From Pontibacter akesuensis (GTDB lineage: Bacteria > Bacteroidota > Bacteroidia > Cytophagales > Hymenobacteraceae): 64,000 nt of DNA. Of the stretch, positions 26,567 through 35,346 are shown in pieces; position 1 is the first letter of the stretch, and every line of letters starts with the position of its first letter. The notes beneath the pieces were generated by a model that was not told the origin of the DNA, searched no databases, and saw only the letters and a list, made by a program, of their open reading frames with translations. Where the stretch lies: the NCBI RefSeq assembly GCF_001611675.1, contig NZ_CP014766.1, positions 496,001 through 560,000 on the forward strand. Direction: 5' to 3'. The translations under genes and the position numbers were made by a program.

Positions 26567-27445
26567 TTACTCCGCAGAGCTTACTTCCGCGGTGCGTTCA
26601 ATTTTCTTCACGAGCCCCTGCAACACCTTCCCCGGTCCGCACTCTACAAAATGAGTGGCGCCATCCGTCACCATCTGCTGCACTGACTGAGTCCAGCGCA
26701 CGGGCGCCGTGAGTTGCCGAATCAGGTTTTGCTTGATCTCTTCCGGATCCGTGTGCGGTTTGGCGTCTACGTTCTGATAGATTGGGCAGATACCCTGGCT
26801 AAAGGTGGTTTCCTTGATGGCCTGGGCTAGTTCTACCTCAGCCGGCTTCATGAGCGGGGAGTGGAACGCACCTCCTACCGGCAGTGGCAAGGCACGCTTG
26901 GCTCCGGCTTCCTTCATTTTCTCACAGGCAATCTCAATGCCTCTGTTTGAACCGGAAATCACCAGCTGGCCCGGACAGTTGTAATTGGCTGCCACTACTA
27001 CTTCGCCTTCCACAGCCGCACACACCTCCTCCACCTTCGCATCCTCCAGCCCAAGTATGGCAGCCATAGTAGATGGGTTTGCCTCGCAGGCAGCCTGCAT
27101 TGCCAGCGCGCGCTTAAATACCAGGCGCAGTCCATCCTCAAAACTTAGCACCTTGCTGGCAACCAAGGCAGAGAATTCGCCCAGAGAGTGGCCAGCCACC
27201 ATGTCCGGGGCAAAGTCTTTGGCTACGGCAGCCTGCGCTACCGAATGCAGAAAAATTGCAGGTTGGGTTACTCTTGTCTGCTTCAGCTCCTCGTCGGTGC
27301 CGCTAAACATAATCTGGGTGATGTCGAAGCCAAGTATCTCGTTCGCCTTGTCAAAGAGCTGCTTTGCTTCTTCGTGCTGCTCGTACAGGTCTTTGCCCAT
27401 CCCTACAAACTGTGATCCCTGGCCAGGGAAAATGTATGCCTTCAT
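26567..27445 (-). CDS. fabD: Malonyl CoA-acyl carrier protein transacylase
   Basis: Transfers malonyl groups from CoA to acyl carrier protein to supply fatty-acid elongation. 292 residues. FPGQGSQ at residues 6-12, nucleophile Ser87 in AGHSLGEFSAL, substrate-carboxylate Arg112 (VFKRALAMQ) and catalytic His195 (GGAFHSPLM) are all present. It starts at ATG 27445, immediately after a run of ACGAA-like repeats on the minus strand. Monocistronic here, not in a fab cluster. Confidence 0.95.
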   Translation of the reverse strand: MKAYIFPGQGSQFVGMGKDLYEQHEEAKQLFDKANEILGFDITQIMFSGTDEELKQTRVTQPAIFLHSVAQAAVAKDFAPDMVAGHSLGEFSALVASKVLSFEDGLRLVFKRALAMQAACEANPSTMAAILGLEDAKVEEVCAAVEGEVVVAANYNCPGQLVISGSNRGIEIACEKMKEAGAKRALPLPVGGAFHSPLMKPAEVELAQAIKETTFSQGICPIYQNVDAKPHTDPEEIKQNLIRQLTAPVRWTQSVQQMVTDGATHFVECGPGKVLQGLVKKIERTAEVSSAE

Positions 27446-27607
27446 TCGTTATCCGTTTATCGTTATTTGTCTTTCTTTTTCAAGACACTGGATTTCAGAC
27501 ACAAGACGCCAGACTTGGTAATAATGACAGTGGTGGTATACCAGGTATACCTGATGCTATCAACTCATACTTAATCTAACGATTCGAGACTGACACCCAG
27601 CGGCCTT

Positions 27608-28036
27608 CTAACCTACAAACCGGGCCCGTTGTGCAGGGCTTGGCAGCAGGCAGCTTTCTGTGCGGCCGGCTATCCTGTAGCGGTTTCTGGCTACAAAGCG
27701 GTACACAAAATCGCGGAAAGATAAAGGAATAATGCGAAAAACTGAAAGTATGGACAGCGGAAAATTAAGGTACCCGGCAATGCGCAAGGCCGCCTCAGAC
27801 TCAGCGTAAAGCCTGCCCTTTTCATAAAACAAGATAGAATCCGGCAGCACCTCAGGCAGTTGCTGGCCGGGCACAAGCGCCTCCAGCATACCTGACTGCA
27901 AGGCCGCAAAGTATAAATCCTGCTTTTTATTGTGCCTCAGAACCAACTGCACGGTGCCCTGACAAAAGCCGCAGGTGCCATCGTAAAACACAATGGCCTT
28001 GTGCTCCAGTTGCTCTAAATCTGCTGGTTCCATCAT
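27608..28036 (-). CDS. DCC-family thiol-disulfide oxidoreductase
   Basis: 142-residue member of the DCC family, named for the Asp-x-Cys-x-x-Cys motif: YDGTCGFCQGTV with Cys22 and Cys25. A later segment, IAGYLNFPLSILSVFRIIP...DFVYRFVARNRYRI, is also typical. Function in most bacteria is not established beyond a predicted redox role. I chose the ATG at 28036, whose ATGATG contains the TGA stop of the preceding gene (ATGA-type coupling); an upstream in-frame ATG at 28054 would enlarge the overlap. Confidence 0.82.
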   Translation of the reverse strand: MMEPADLEQLEHKAIVFYDGTCGFCQGTVQLVLRHNKKQDLYFAALQSGMLEALVPGQQLPEVLPDSILFYEKGRLYAESEAALRIAGYLNFPLSILSVFRIIPLSFRDFVYRFVARNRYRIAGRTESCLLPSPAQRARFVG

Positions 28037-30807
28037 CTTACAATTTCTACCCAACCTTTGTAGGTGGCGCGCGCCTGCGAAGGATCTAATCTAAAGAACT
28101 CCACTTCGGCCTCGTAATAGTAGGTGCCATCAGACAGGCGGTTTCCATCCTTGTCCACTCCGGGCCAGTTAATGTTGCTGTCATTGCCCTCGTATACTTG
28201 CACGCCCCAGCGGTTAAACACCTTAAACTTCAGGCTCTTGATAAACGCTCGGTTCTTAGGGCGGAACACATCGTTTAAATTGTCCCCATTCGGCGTGATG
28301 ATGTTCGGAAGTATAAAGGAGATACAGTTGTCTTTGCACACTTCGTTGCTGAACACGCTTTCGCGGCCTGTCACATCCGTAGCAGTTACCACATAGCAGC
28401 CCGCAAAAGACTGCAAGCCAGTATGGGTATAGGTAGTGGCCGAGGTGGTATCCAATTTTGTAAACTCGTCCTCCAGCGTCGGCTTAAAGTAGATGGTGTA
28501 ATAGGCAATGTCCTGCGTACAATCCGGCGAGGCATCTGGCACCCATGTTAGCACGTTCTGGAAAGGCGGCTCTGTTGGGTTCTGGTTAAACACCGCACAG
28601 TTCAGTTGGTCTATACTTAGCACCGGCGGACAGATCAGCTTCGGCAGCGCCACGCAAACCTGCTGGCTGTTGTTCAGCAATGGCTCCGGCAGACCTTCAA
28701 TCTCATAGCTGCCGCGCGTCTGCACGTAGTAGCAGTAGTCTTCACCCCGCACCAGTTCTTCGCCACCAAAAGCACCTTGGTCGGTATAGGAGCCACTGCC
28801 ACCTGTTGCCGTTACACTGTCTATCAGGGTAAAGGTATTGTCTATGCGGCGGTAAATCAGGTGCGTGTAAACGCTGTTATCCCACGGCACATCGTAATTC
28901 CAGGTGAGCGTAAACTGCTTCGCATCGCCCGTTGCCGGAGCGGCGGCCGTCAGGTACACGCTGCTGGCCTCGGTACTGTCACGCAGCGAGGTAGGCTGTG
29001 CGCCCGCCGATGGGGCCTGGTAGAACTCCAGTCGGTAGCGGTATGCATTCGCAACGGTGTTCAACCCTCTGTCCACAAAGGTAGTATCAGCCATGTTTCG
29101 GGTTCTCTTCACTTCCGTGAACGTGCCGCCCGGCTCCATTCCCACAGCACGGTACAAGCGGTACTCCAGCGGCGGTGTCAGATCCTCCACCTCTATGGGT
29201 TGTGTCCATTTCACGGTTATCTGGCCGTTGGTTTCATCGGTCTCATCCACCGTCACATTGGTCAGGTACGGGATGTCCTGATTGATGACAATACAAACCT
29301 CGTTCGAGGCAAGGCTTTCGCCGAAGCCACGCGCAGGGAAGGTTGCGTAAATAATGTAGCAGTACTCCACACCAGCCTCCAGGCCGGCACCACCGTTATT
29401 ATCGAAGAAGGTCACATCACCGGCATCTACTTCACCAATCAGCACATAACCCGTGGAGGCGGGCACACCCGTCTGGCACTCATCCGGCACAAAGTTGCTC
29501 GGCCCTTCGCGGCGGTAAATCCGAATCTTGTCGGCGTTCTCGCACAGGTAAGGGTCCCAGGTCAGGGTTACGTTCCGGTCAGCGTTTTGAGGTTCGTTCA
29601 GCACGGGCGGCGGACCTATCACCCGTATGTTCCACGCCTGCACATCCGCCAGTCGCTCGGCGCCATCAGCACGGATGTCCTCTGCACGGAACACCACCTG
29701 GTACGGGCTCTCGCGCACGTCGTTGCAGGTAGTAGCCCACTGGAAGGTGCCAGTGGTTAGGCCAGGTGACTGCTGGATGTTAGTTAGCGTAGCCGGGTTA
29801 TTCACTCTGGCAGGGGGTACAATGCCACCTCCCGCTATTGTCAGGTTAATTAGGTCGCCGTCAGGGTCTGTTGCCCTGATCACTGAGCGTAATACTGTTC
29901 CTGCCACCACGCAGGTATCACGTAACTCAATTCGCGGCGGTTTGTTTTTCGTGTCCTCCACCGTAATGCGCATATCGCGTATTACCTCACCTATCTTCAC
30001 GTAGCCGCCATTGGCCCCTCTGCGCCACTCCTCCACCACAAAGGCAATGTTATACTTACCCGCCACGCAGGGGGCATTCCATTCAATCTGCCCTGTCAGC
30101 ACATCCATGGTAAAATAGGCAGGAGCGCTGCCATCTGCCGTGGTGCACTGAAACGTGTTTGAGGGAAGGGAGTAGCCTGGCACCACCGTAATGTCGCCAC
30201 TTGGATTGGCGCGGTGCTGCGGGGCAATCAGCTTAAACGAAAGGCTGTCGCCGTCGGCATCGTATGCGCCGGGGTTGTGGGTGAAGCGCTGGAAAAGTAC
30301 GGCGTCATCAATTGGCTGCACCGTAAGCACAGGCGTGCTGTTGAGGGCGCGCAGGGAGTTGATATTGATAGTGGTGGCGATGAAGAACGAGCGCTGGTCA
30401 GACGGGGCTGCCATGTTCAGAATGTTGTTGTCGCGGTTCTCCCCTACCCAGTAGGTAGTGAATTGCCCATCGGAAGGGTACGTGTACTCCCACTCAAATA
30501 TTTCCTCATCCGTCTCAGGGCTTATCTGCCTTACACTTTTCCGGGGCACTTCCAGCGTAACACCACCCGCGCCAGTATTAATAATTGCCACCAGATCCTC
30601 CGCTGTAGAGTTCCGGTTGGTGTAAATGGTCATCCTGAAGAAAAACCGTCGGGGATTTGGGTTGGCCGTTGTATCCTTTCTGGCAGTTATGTCCCCCGCT
30701 CTGATGTGTGTGGCCTGCACCTCGTTAAAGGACCCGGCCAGCAGCAAAAGTAACACCCACAACAGACTACCACTCAGCAGGTAATTTAGGCGTAAACGGT
30801 TCGGCAT
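28033..30807 (-). CDS. Large secreted FN3-repeat protein with gliding motility-associated (T9SS type B) C-terminal domain
   Basis: 924-residue exported protein. The signal peptide ends near QATHIRAG. An N-terminal region with PKD/cadherin-like character (DADGDSLSFKL, ATDPDGDLINL) is followed by several fibronectin type III-like modules (LTWDPYLCENADKIRIYRREG, ITVKWTQPIEVEDL, FTLTWNYDVPWDNSVY). The C-terminal domain SFILPNIITPNGDNLNDVF...FNRWGVQVYEG is the CHU_C/gliding motility-associated type B signal that routes proteins through the type IX system. It is probably a cell-surface or secreted adhesin-like protein; role in gliding is not shown. Coupled to the downstream DCC gene. Confidence 0.88.
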   Translation of the reverse strand: MPNRLRLNYLLSGSLLWVLLLLLAGSFNEVQATHIRAGDITARKDTTANPNPRRFFFRMTIYTNRNSTAEDLVAIINTGAGGVTLEVPRKSVRQISPETDEEIFEWEYTYPSDGQFTTYWVGENRDNNILNMAAPSDQRSFFIATTININSLRALNSTPVLTVQPIDDAVLFQRFTHNPGAYDADGDSLSFKLIAPQHRANPSGDITVVPGYSLPSNTFQCTTADGSAPAYFTMDVLTGQIEWNAPCVAGKYNIAFVVEEWRRGANGGYVKIGEVIRDMRITVEDTKNKPPRIELRDTCVVAGTVLRSVIRATDPDGDLINLTIAGGGIVPPARVNNPATLTNIQQSPGLTTGTFQWATTCNDVRESPYQVVFRAEDIRADGAERLADVQAWNIRVIGPPPVLNEPQNADRNVTLTWDPYLCENADKIRIYRREGPSNFVPDECQTGVPASTGYVLIGEVDAGDVTFFDNNGGAGLEAGVEYCYIIYATFPARGFGESLASNEVCIVINQDIPYLTNVTVDETDETNGQITVKWTQPIEVEDLTPPLEYRLYRAVGMEPGGTFTEVKRTRNMADTTFVDRGLNTVANAYRYRLEFYQAPSAGAQPTSLRDSTEASSVYLTAAAPATGDAKQFTLTWNYDVPWDNSVYTHLIYRRIDNTFTLIDSVTATGGSGSYTDQGAFGGEELVRGEDYCYYVQTRGSYEIEGLPEPLLNNSQQVCVALPKLICPPVLSIDQLNCAVFNQNPTEPPFQNVLTWVPDASPDCTQDIAYYTIYFKPTLEDEFTKLDTTSATTYTHTGLQSFAGCYVVTATDVTGRESVFSNEVCKDNCISFILPNIITPNGDNLNDVFRPKNRAFIKSLKFKVFNRWGVQVYEGNDSNINWPGVDKDGNRLSDGTYYYEAEVEFFRLDPSQARATYKGWVEIVR

Positions 30808-30960
30808 ATATCGTAAGGATTAGGCAATAACAGGTATATATATAGTAAACTTAAGAAAAGCAGCTTTATTATCAACAATTAGAGATATTGTTGGTTTATA
30901 TTATATAGGTTTTAGTGGTACGCAGGGCAATTTAGATTGATTCAAAATATGATATTAATA

Positions 30961-30991
30961 TTGGTTTATATAACACCTGCTTGTACCTTTG
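30961..30991 (+). promoter_or_regulatory. Bacteroidota-type promoter of sdhCAB
   Basis: TTG(G) at 30961 and TACCTTTG at 30984-30991 are separated by about 20 nt, matching the TTG / TAnnTTTG pattern of the Bacteroidota housekeeping sigma. The predicted start lies about 35 nt upstream of the sdhC ATG. Confidence 0.65.
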
Positions 30992-31032
30992 AGTATTAAA
31001 AAGCTTCTTAATTTAACCTATAACTAATACAA

Positions 31033-31713
31033 ATGAATTGGTTTACTAAAACGTTTTCCAGTACAATTGGGCGCAAGATCATCATGTCGGTCACGGGTCT
31101 TTTTCTGTGCTCTTTCCTGGTGGTACACCTTATCGGTAACCTGCAGCTATTTAATGACGACGGTGGTGCGGCCTTCAACCTTTACTCGCACTTCATGGCA
31201 AATAACATCGTTATCCGCATCATGGAGATCGTGTTGGTGCTTGGCTTCCTTTTCCATATCTACGACGCCATCATGCTGACACGCAGAAACAAGGCTGCAC
31301 GCCCCATTGATTATGCGGAAACGCGTCCTCAGGAAAACAGCACCTGGTCTTCCCGCAACATGGGCCTGCTGGGCACTGTAATTCTTGTTTTCCTGATCAT
31401 CCACCTCTGGAACTTCTTTGTTCCTGCACGCTTCGGCGGTTTGGAGGGAGTCGTGATTGAGGAGGTGGAATATGATAACCTTTACCTGAAAGTAGTGCAA
31501 TCTTTCCAGGTGTGGTGGTATGTGTTGATTTATGTTATTTCCATGATCGCGCTTGCCTATCATCTGATTCACGGCTTTCAAAGTGCCTTCCAGACCCTTG
31601 GCCTGGACCATAAGAAGTATACGCCGTTCATTCAGAGCTTCGGATATGCTTTCTCAGTTTTAGTGTGCCTGGGCTTTGCGGCCATTCCACTATACTTCTT
31701 CTTTAAATTCTAA
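31033..31713 (+). CDS. sdhC: Succinate dehydrogenase cytochrome b558-type membrane subunit
   Basis: Membrane anchor of succinate:menaquinone oxidoreductase (complex II), of the five-helix di-heme b558 type. 226 residues with five hydrophobic segments. Candidate heme-ligand histidines sit in [29 protein letters not shown] and [11 protein letters not shown]. It is the first gene of sdhCAB, 17 bp before sdhA. A single membrane subunit with two hemes is the normal arrangement in Bacteroidota, so no sdhD is expected. Confidence 0.93.
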   Translation: MNWFTKTFSSTIGRKIIMSVTGLFLCSFLVVHLIGNLQLFNDDGGAAFNLYSHFMANNIVIRIMEIVLVLGFLFHIYDAIMLTRRNKAARPIDYAETRPQENSTWSSRNMGLLGTVILVFLIIHLWNFFVPARFGGLEGVVIEEVEYDNLYLKVVQSFQVWWYVLIYVISMIALAYHLIHGFQSAFQTLGLDHKKYTPFIQSFGYAFSVLVCLGFAAIPLYFFFKF

Positions 31714-31730
31714 CTGTCTATTATTCTACT

Positions 31731-33665
31731 ATGATATTAGATTCTAAGATCCCGGAAGGCCCGATAGCCGAGAAGTGGGACAAGCATAAATTTAATGTGA
31801 AGCTGGTAAACCCGGCAAACAAACGTAAATACGATATTATTGTAGTTGGTACGGGGCTGGCAGGCGCGTCTGCCGCAGCAACCTTTGGTGAGCTTGGCTA
31901 TAACGTGAAAGCGTTCTGCTTCCAGGATTCACCGCGCCGTGCGCACTCTATTGCGGCTCAGGGTGGTATCAACGCAGCAAAAAACTACCAGAACGACGGT
32001 GACTCTATCTACCGCCTGTTCTACGACACAGTAAAGGGTGGTGACTACCGCTCCCGCGAGGCAAACGTGTACCGCCTTGCCCAAGTATCGGTTAACATCA
32101 TTGACCAGTGCGTGGCCCAGGGTGTTCCTTTTGCACGTGATTACGGCGGGTTGCTTGCCAACCGCTCCTTCGGTGGTGCCCAGGTGTCGCGTACGTTCTA
32201 CGCACGTGGCCAAACCGGACAGCAGCTGCTGCTAGGTGCCTACTCTGCCCTGAACCGCCAGATAGCCTACGGAAAGGTGAAGATGTTCCCTCGTACCGAA
32301 ATGCTCGATCTTGTTGTGATCGACGGACAGGCACGTGGTATTGTGGTGCGCAACCTGATCACGGGTAAGATTGAATCGCACAGCGCACATGCGGTTGTGT
32401 TGGCCACAGGCGGATACGGCAACGTGTTCTTCCTATCTACCAATGCGATGGGTTCTAATGCCACAGCGGCCTGGAGAGCACACAAAAAAGGTGCTTTGTT
32501 CGCGAACCCTTGCTTCACCCAGATTCACCCAACTTGTATCCCTGTTTCGGGTGGTTACCAGTCTAAGCTGACGCTGATGTCTGAGTCGCTGCGTAACGAC
32601 GGACGTGTGTGGGTGCCGAAGACGGTAGAGATAGCAGAGCGCTTAAGAAAAGGCGAGATTACTGTCAATGACATTTCAGAGGCTGACCGCGATTACTACC
32701 TGGAGCGCAAATACCCTGCGTTCGGTAACCTGGTGCCGCGCGACGTGGCTTCCCGTAACGCCAAATTGGTGTGCGACGAAGGCCGCGGCGTAGGATCATC
32801 CGGACTGGCTGTGTACCTCGACTTTGCCGACGCCATCAAGCGTGACGGACAGCCGGCAATCGCCGCCAAGTATGGCAACCTGTTTGAGATGTATGCCAAG
32901 ATCACGGACGAGAATCCGTACGAAAGGCCAATGCGCATCTACCCTGCCGTACACTACACCATGGGTGGCCTGTGGGTAGACTACAACCTGATGACAAACA
33001 TCCCTGGCCTGTACGCCGCCGGAGAGTGTAACTTCTCTGACCACGGTGCAAACCGCTTGGGTGCATCTGCCCTGATGCAGGGTCTGGCCGACGGTTACTT
33101 CGTGCTGCCTTACACCATTGGTGATTACCTGGCTAAAATGCCTTCTACAAAAGTTGCGACGGACCATCCGGCGTTCCTTGAGGCAGAGCAGGCGGTTATT
33201 GCAAAAAACAACCAGCTGCTTTCTATCAATGGTACCCGCACCGTGGATGAGTTCCACAAGGAGCTTGGCCTGATAATGTGGGAGCATTGCGGTATGGCCC
33301 GCAACGAAGAAGGCCTGCGCCTTGCCAAGCAGGAGATTCGCAGAATACGCGACGAGTTCTGGCGTGATGTGAAAGTGACCGGTATCGGTGAAGAGCTGAA
33401 CCAGACACTGGAGCGTGCTAACCGTGTGGCTGACTTCCTGGAGCTTGCAGAGCTGATGGTGGACGATGCACAGAACAGAAGAGAATCGTGTGGCGGACAC
33501 TTCCGCGAGGAGTCGCAAACGCCGGAAAACGAGGCACTGCGCGACGACGAGAACTACGCATATGTGGCAGCCTGGGAGTTTACGGGTGTCGGAAACGACC
33601 CTATTCTTCACAGAGAAGAGCTCGAGTTTGAAAATGTCAAACTGACGCAGCGTAGCTACAAGTAA
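31731..33665 (+). CDS. sdhA: Succinate dehydrogenase/fumarate reductase flavoprotein subunit
   Basis: Catalytic subunit that oxidises succinate to fumarate using covalently bound FAD. 644 residues. The dinucleotide-binding motif is [13 protein letters not shown] (residues 38-50), and the FAD-linking His is probably His72 in [14 protein letters not shown]. The active-site segments [24 protein letters not shown] and [22 protein letters not shown] are conserved. The long C-terminus [28 protein letters not shown] fits the b558-type (non-E. coli) subfamily. Confidence 0.96.
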   Translation: MILDSKIPEGPIAEKWDKHKFNVKLVNPANKRKYDIIVVGTGLAGASAAATFGELGYNVKAFCFQDSPRRAHSIAAQGGINAAKNYQNDGDSIYRLFYDTVKGGDYRSREANVYRLAQVSVNIIDQCVAQGVPFARDYGGLLANRSFGGAQVSRTFYARGQTGQQLLLGAYSALNRQIAYGKVKMFPRTEMLDLVVIDGQARGIVVRNLITGKIESHSAHAVVLATGGYGNVFFLSTNAMGSNATAAWRAHKKGALFANPCFTQIHPTCIPVSGGYQSKLTLMSESLRNDGRVWVPKTVEIAERLRKGEITVNDISEADRDYYLERKYPAFGNLVPRDVASRNAKLVCDEGRGVGSSGLAVYLDFADAIKRDGQPAIAAKYGNLFEMYAKITDENPYERPMRIYPAVHYTMGGLWVDYNLMTNIPGLYAAGECNFSDHGANRLGASALMQGLADGYFVLPYTIGDYLAKMPSTKVATDHPAFLEAEQAVIAKNNQLLSINGTRTVDEFHKELGLIMWEHCGMARNEEGLRLAKQEIRRIRDEFWRDVKVTGIGEELNQTLERANRVADFLELAELMVDDAQNRRESCGGHFREESQTPENEALRDDENYAYVAAWEFTGVGNDPILHREELEFENVKLTQRSYK

Positions 33666-33742
33666 ATTGATAATGAATAGTTATGAATGGATAATTATAC
33701 CTCATTCGTAATTTTTAATTCGTAATTCATAATTAAAATAAG
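33666..33742. repeat. AT-rich TTCGTAATT-type intergenic repeat inside the sdh operon
   Basis: The sdhA-sdhB spacer is far more AT-rich than its flanks. It contains a degenerate repeat of ATTCGTAATT, a short inverted repeat TTATGAAT (33681-33688) / ATTCATAA (33725-33732), and ends a few bases before the sdhB ATG. Repeats of this look are scattered in Bacteroidota intergenic regions; its effect on sdhB translation is unknown. Confidence 0.6.
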
Positions 33743-34525
33743 ATGGCTGGTAGTAATCCAAATGCTAAACCGATGGACCTGATTCTGAAGGTTTGGCGCC
33801 AAAAAAATAGAGAGACGGCAGGTCAGTTAGTCACTTACCCGGTAAAGGGAGTATCTCCGGATATGTCTTTCCTGGAGATGCTGGACGTGCTTAACGAAGA
33901 CCTGCAGATCAAAGGGGAAGAGCCGATTGCCTTCGACCACGACTGCCGCGAGGGTATCTGTGGTATGTGCAGCCTGTTCATCAACGGCCGTCCACATGGC
34001 CCTGAGCGCGGCACCACCACTTGCCAGCTGCACATGCGCCACTTCAATGATGGCGATACCATTACCATTGAACCATGGAGAGCAGCTGCTTTCCCGATTC
34101 ATAAGGACCTGGTGGTAGACCGCTCCGCGTTCGACCGCATTCAACAGGCTGGTGGCTACATCTCCGTAAATACGGGTGGTGTACCGGATGCCAACGAGAT
34201 CCCGATCCCGAAGACCATCGCGGATAAGGCTTTCGATGCGGCAACCTGTATTCAGTGCGGTGCCTGCGTAGCGGCCTGTAAGAACGCCTCTGCCATGCTT
34301 TTCGTGAGTGCCAAGGTATCGCAGCTTGCCCTGTTGCCGCAAGGTAAAACAGAGCGCAAAACACGTGTGGAAAACATGGTGGCTCAAATGGATATCGAAG
34401 GATTTGGTTCGTGCACCAACACAGGCGCCTGTGCCGCAGAGTGTCCGGTGGGTATCTCGATGGAAAACATCAACATGCTCCGAAGAGAATACATTTCTGC
34501 CAAGGCTACTTCCGAGAACTTGTAA
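33743..34525 (+). CDS. sdhB: Succinate dehydrogenase/fumarate reductase iron-sulfur subunit
   Basis: Electron-transfer subunit of complex II. 260 residues. The [2Fe-2S] ligands are Cys68, Cys73, Cys76 and Cys94 ([15 protein letters not shown]). The [4Fe-4S] and [3Fe-4S] clusters are bound by Cys169/172/175 with Cys234, and by Cys179 with Cys224 and Cys230 ([24 protein letters not shown]). It is the last gene of sdhCAB, separated from sdhA by an AT-rich repeat and followed by a terminator. Confidence 0.96.
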   Translation: MAGSNPNAKPMDLILKVWRQKNRETAGQLVTYPVKGVSPDMSFLEMLDVLNEDLQIKGEEPIAFDHDCREGICGMCSLFINGRPHGPERGTTTCQLHMRHFNDGDTITIEPWRAAAFPIHKDLVVDRSAFDRIQQAGGYISVNTGGVPDANEIPIPKTIADKAFDAATCIQCGACVAACKNASAMLFVSAKVSQLALLPQGKTERKTRVENMVAQMDIEGFGSCTNTGACAAECPVGISMENINMLRREYISAKATSENL

Positions 34526-34544
34526 GTATAAGTTTAGCAAATTT

Positions 34545-34581
34545 AAAAGGCAGGGCAGCTGGTGTTGCCCTGCCTTTTTTG
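34545..34581 (+). terminator. Terminator of sdhCAB
   Basis: AAAAGGCAGGGCA/TGCCCTGCCTTTT perfect 13-bp stem, 8-nt loop, then T residues. Confidence 0.9.
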
Positions 34582-34678
34582 CTTTTATAAGTATAGACTT
34601 ACGGCAGCCGGACTTAAAATCGCGTTACGTATAACCAAGTATAGACAAAGCTGTTTAGCTACAAACTAAGCGCACATT

Positions 34679-35203
34679 ATGATCACATTGATATCGGGCA
34701 CGAACAGGCCCTCTTCCAGATCCATCGCCATGGTAAACCTATATGCTGCGCATCTTCAGGAGCGGGGCGTTGCGTACCAGGTATTGGATCTGGCAGAATT
34801 ACCGGATGACTTTATCGTGTCGGCACTTTACAAAAATACGGGCAAGAGCGAGGCCTTTAACAGGCTAAGCAGCATGATCAGCGAAACGGATAAGTTTGTA
34901 TTCGTGGTACCGGAATATAATGCATCTTTCCCCGGCGTGCTGAAGGCGTTTATTGATGGCCTCGCCTACCCCTGCACCTTCAAGGACAAGAAGGGCGGGC
35001 TGATAGGTTTATCCTCGGGCATGCAGGGTAGCGGCCTGGCCCTTAGCCACCTCACCGACATACTGCATTACCTGGGCATGAACGTAATGCCTCTTAAGCT
35101 TAAATTCGCCCACATCGATAAGCACTTCGATGGCAAAAGTATCTCTAACAAACTGTACCAGGAATTGCTGGAGCAGCATGTGGAGGAGTTCATCAAGTAT
35201 TAA
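34679..35203 (+). CDS. NAD(P)H-dependent FMN reductase family protein
   Basis: 174-residue flavodoxin-fold oxidoreductase. The phosphate-binding loop is SGTNRPSSRS (residues 6-15), and the isoalloxazine-contact segment VPEYNASFPGVLKAFIDGL is characteristic of NADPH-dependent FMN reductases/azoreductase-like enzymes. The late segment GLSSGMQGSGLALSHL also fits. Electron acceptor unknown. Monocistronic, with no neighbour suggesting a pathway. Confidence 0.87.
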   Translation: MITLISGTNRPSSRSIAMVNLYAAHLQERGVAYQVLDLAELPDDFIVSALYKNTGKSEAFNRLSSMISETDKFVFVVPEYNASFPGVLKAFIDGLAYPCTFKDKKGGLIGLSSGMQGSGLALSHLTDILHYLGMNVMPLKLKFAHIDKHFDGKSISNKLYQELLEQHVEEFIKY

Positions 35204-35208
35204 ACTAC

Positions 35209-35340
35209 CATACTTGCGGGGGTTGGTATAGTACAGCAAGTATAAGTATAAAGCGTTTGGGCGTAGAGCAAGTATAAAACAAGTATAAAAAGAGAGGGGC
35301 TGCCAAGTATGGCAGCCCCTCTCTTTTTATACTTCAAGCG
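35209..35340. repeat. Cluster of AAGTATA/AAGTATG words
   Basis: At least seven copies of AAGTAT(A/G) or its complement in 130 bp, including two tandem pairs (AAGTATAAGTATA; AAGTATAAAAC then AAGTATAAAAA). Three of them form part of the terminator at 35281-35334. This is the densest patch of a word enriched across the whole window. Confidence 0.6.
35281..35334. terminator. Bidirectional terminator FMN reductase / ftsZ
   Basis: A perfect 25-bp inverted repeat with a 4-nt loop (AGTA). Its outer arms are AAGTATAAAAAGAG/CTCTTTTTATACTT and its core is GGGGCTGCCA/TGGCAGCCCC. It lies 13 bp from the ftsZ stop codon and also ends the + strand gene. Confidence 0.9.
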
Positions 35341-35346
35341 AATTGC

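Noticed and set aside
27530-27555. Two GGTATACC palindromes between fabD and the DCC gene
   Set aside because: Short self-complementary words only one base apart; no promoter context or second site to support an operator.
28777-29760. 327-codon plus-strand frame opposite the FN3/CHU_C gene
   Set aside because: No domain similarity visible and fully contained in a well-supported exported protein gene.
33666-33742. The sdhA-sdhB AT-rich repeat as an insertion sequence or CRISPR remnant
   Set aside because: No transposase, no target duplication visible and no regular repeat-spacer structure.
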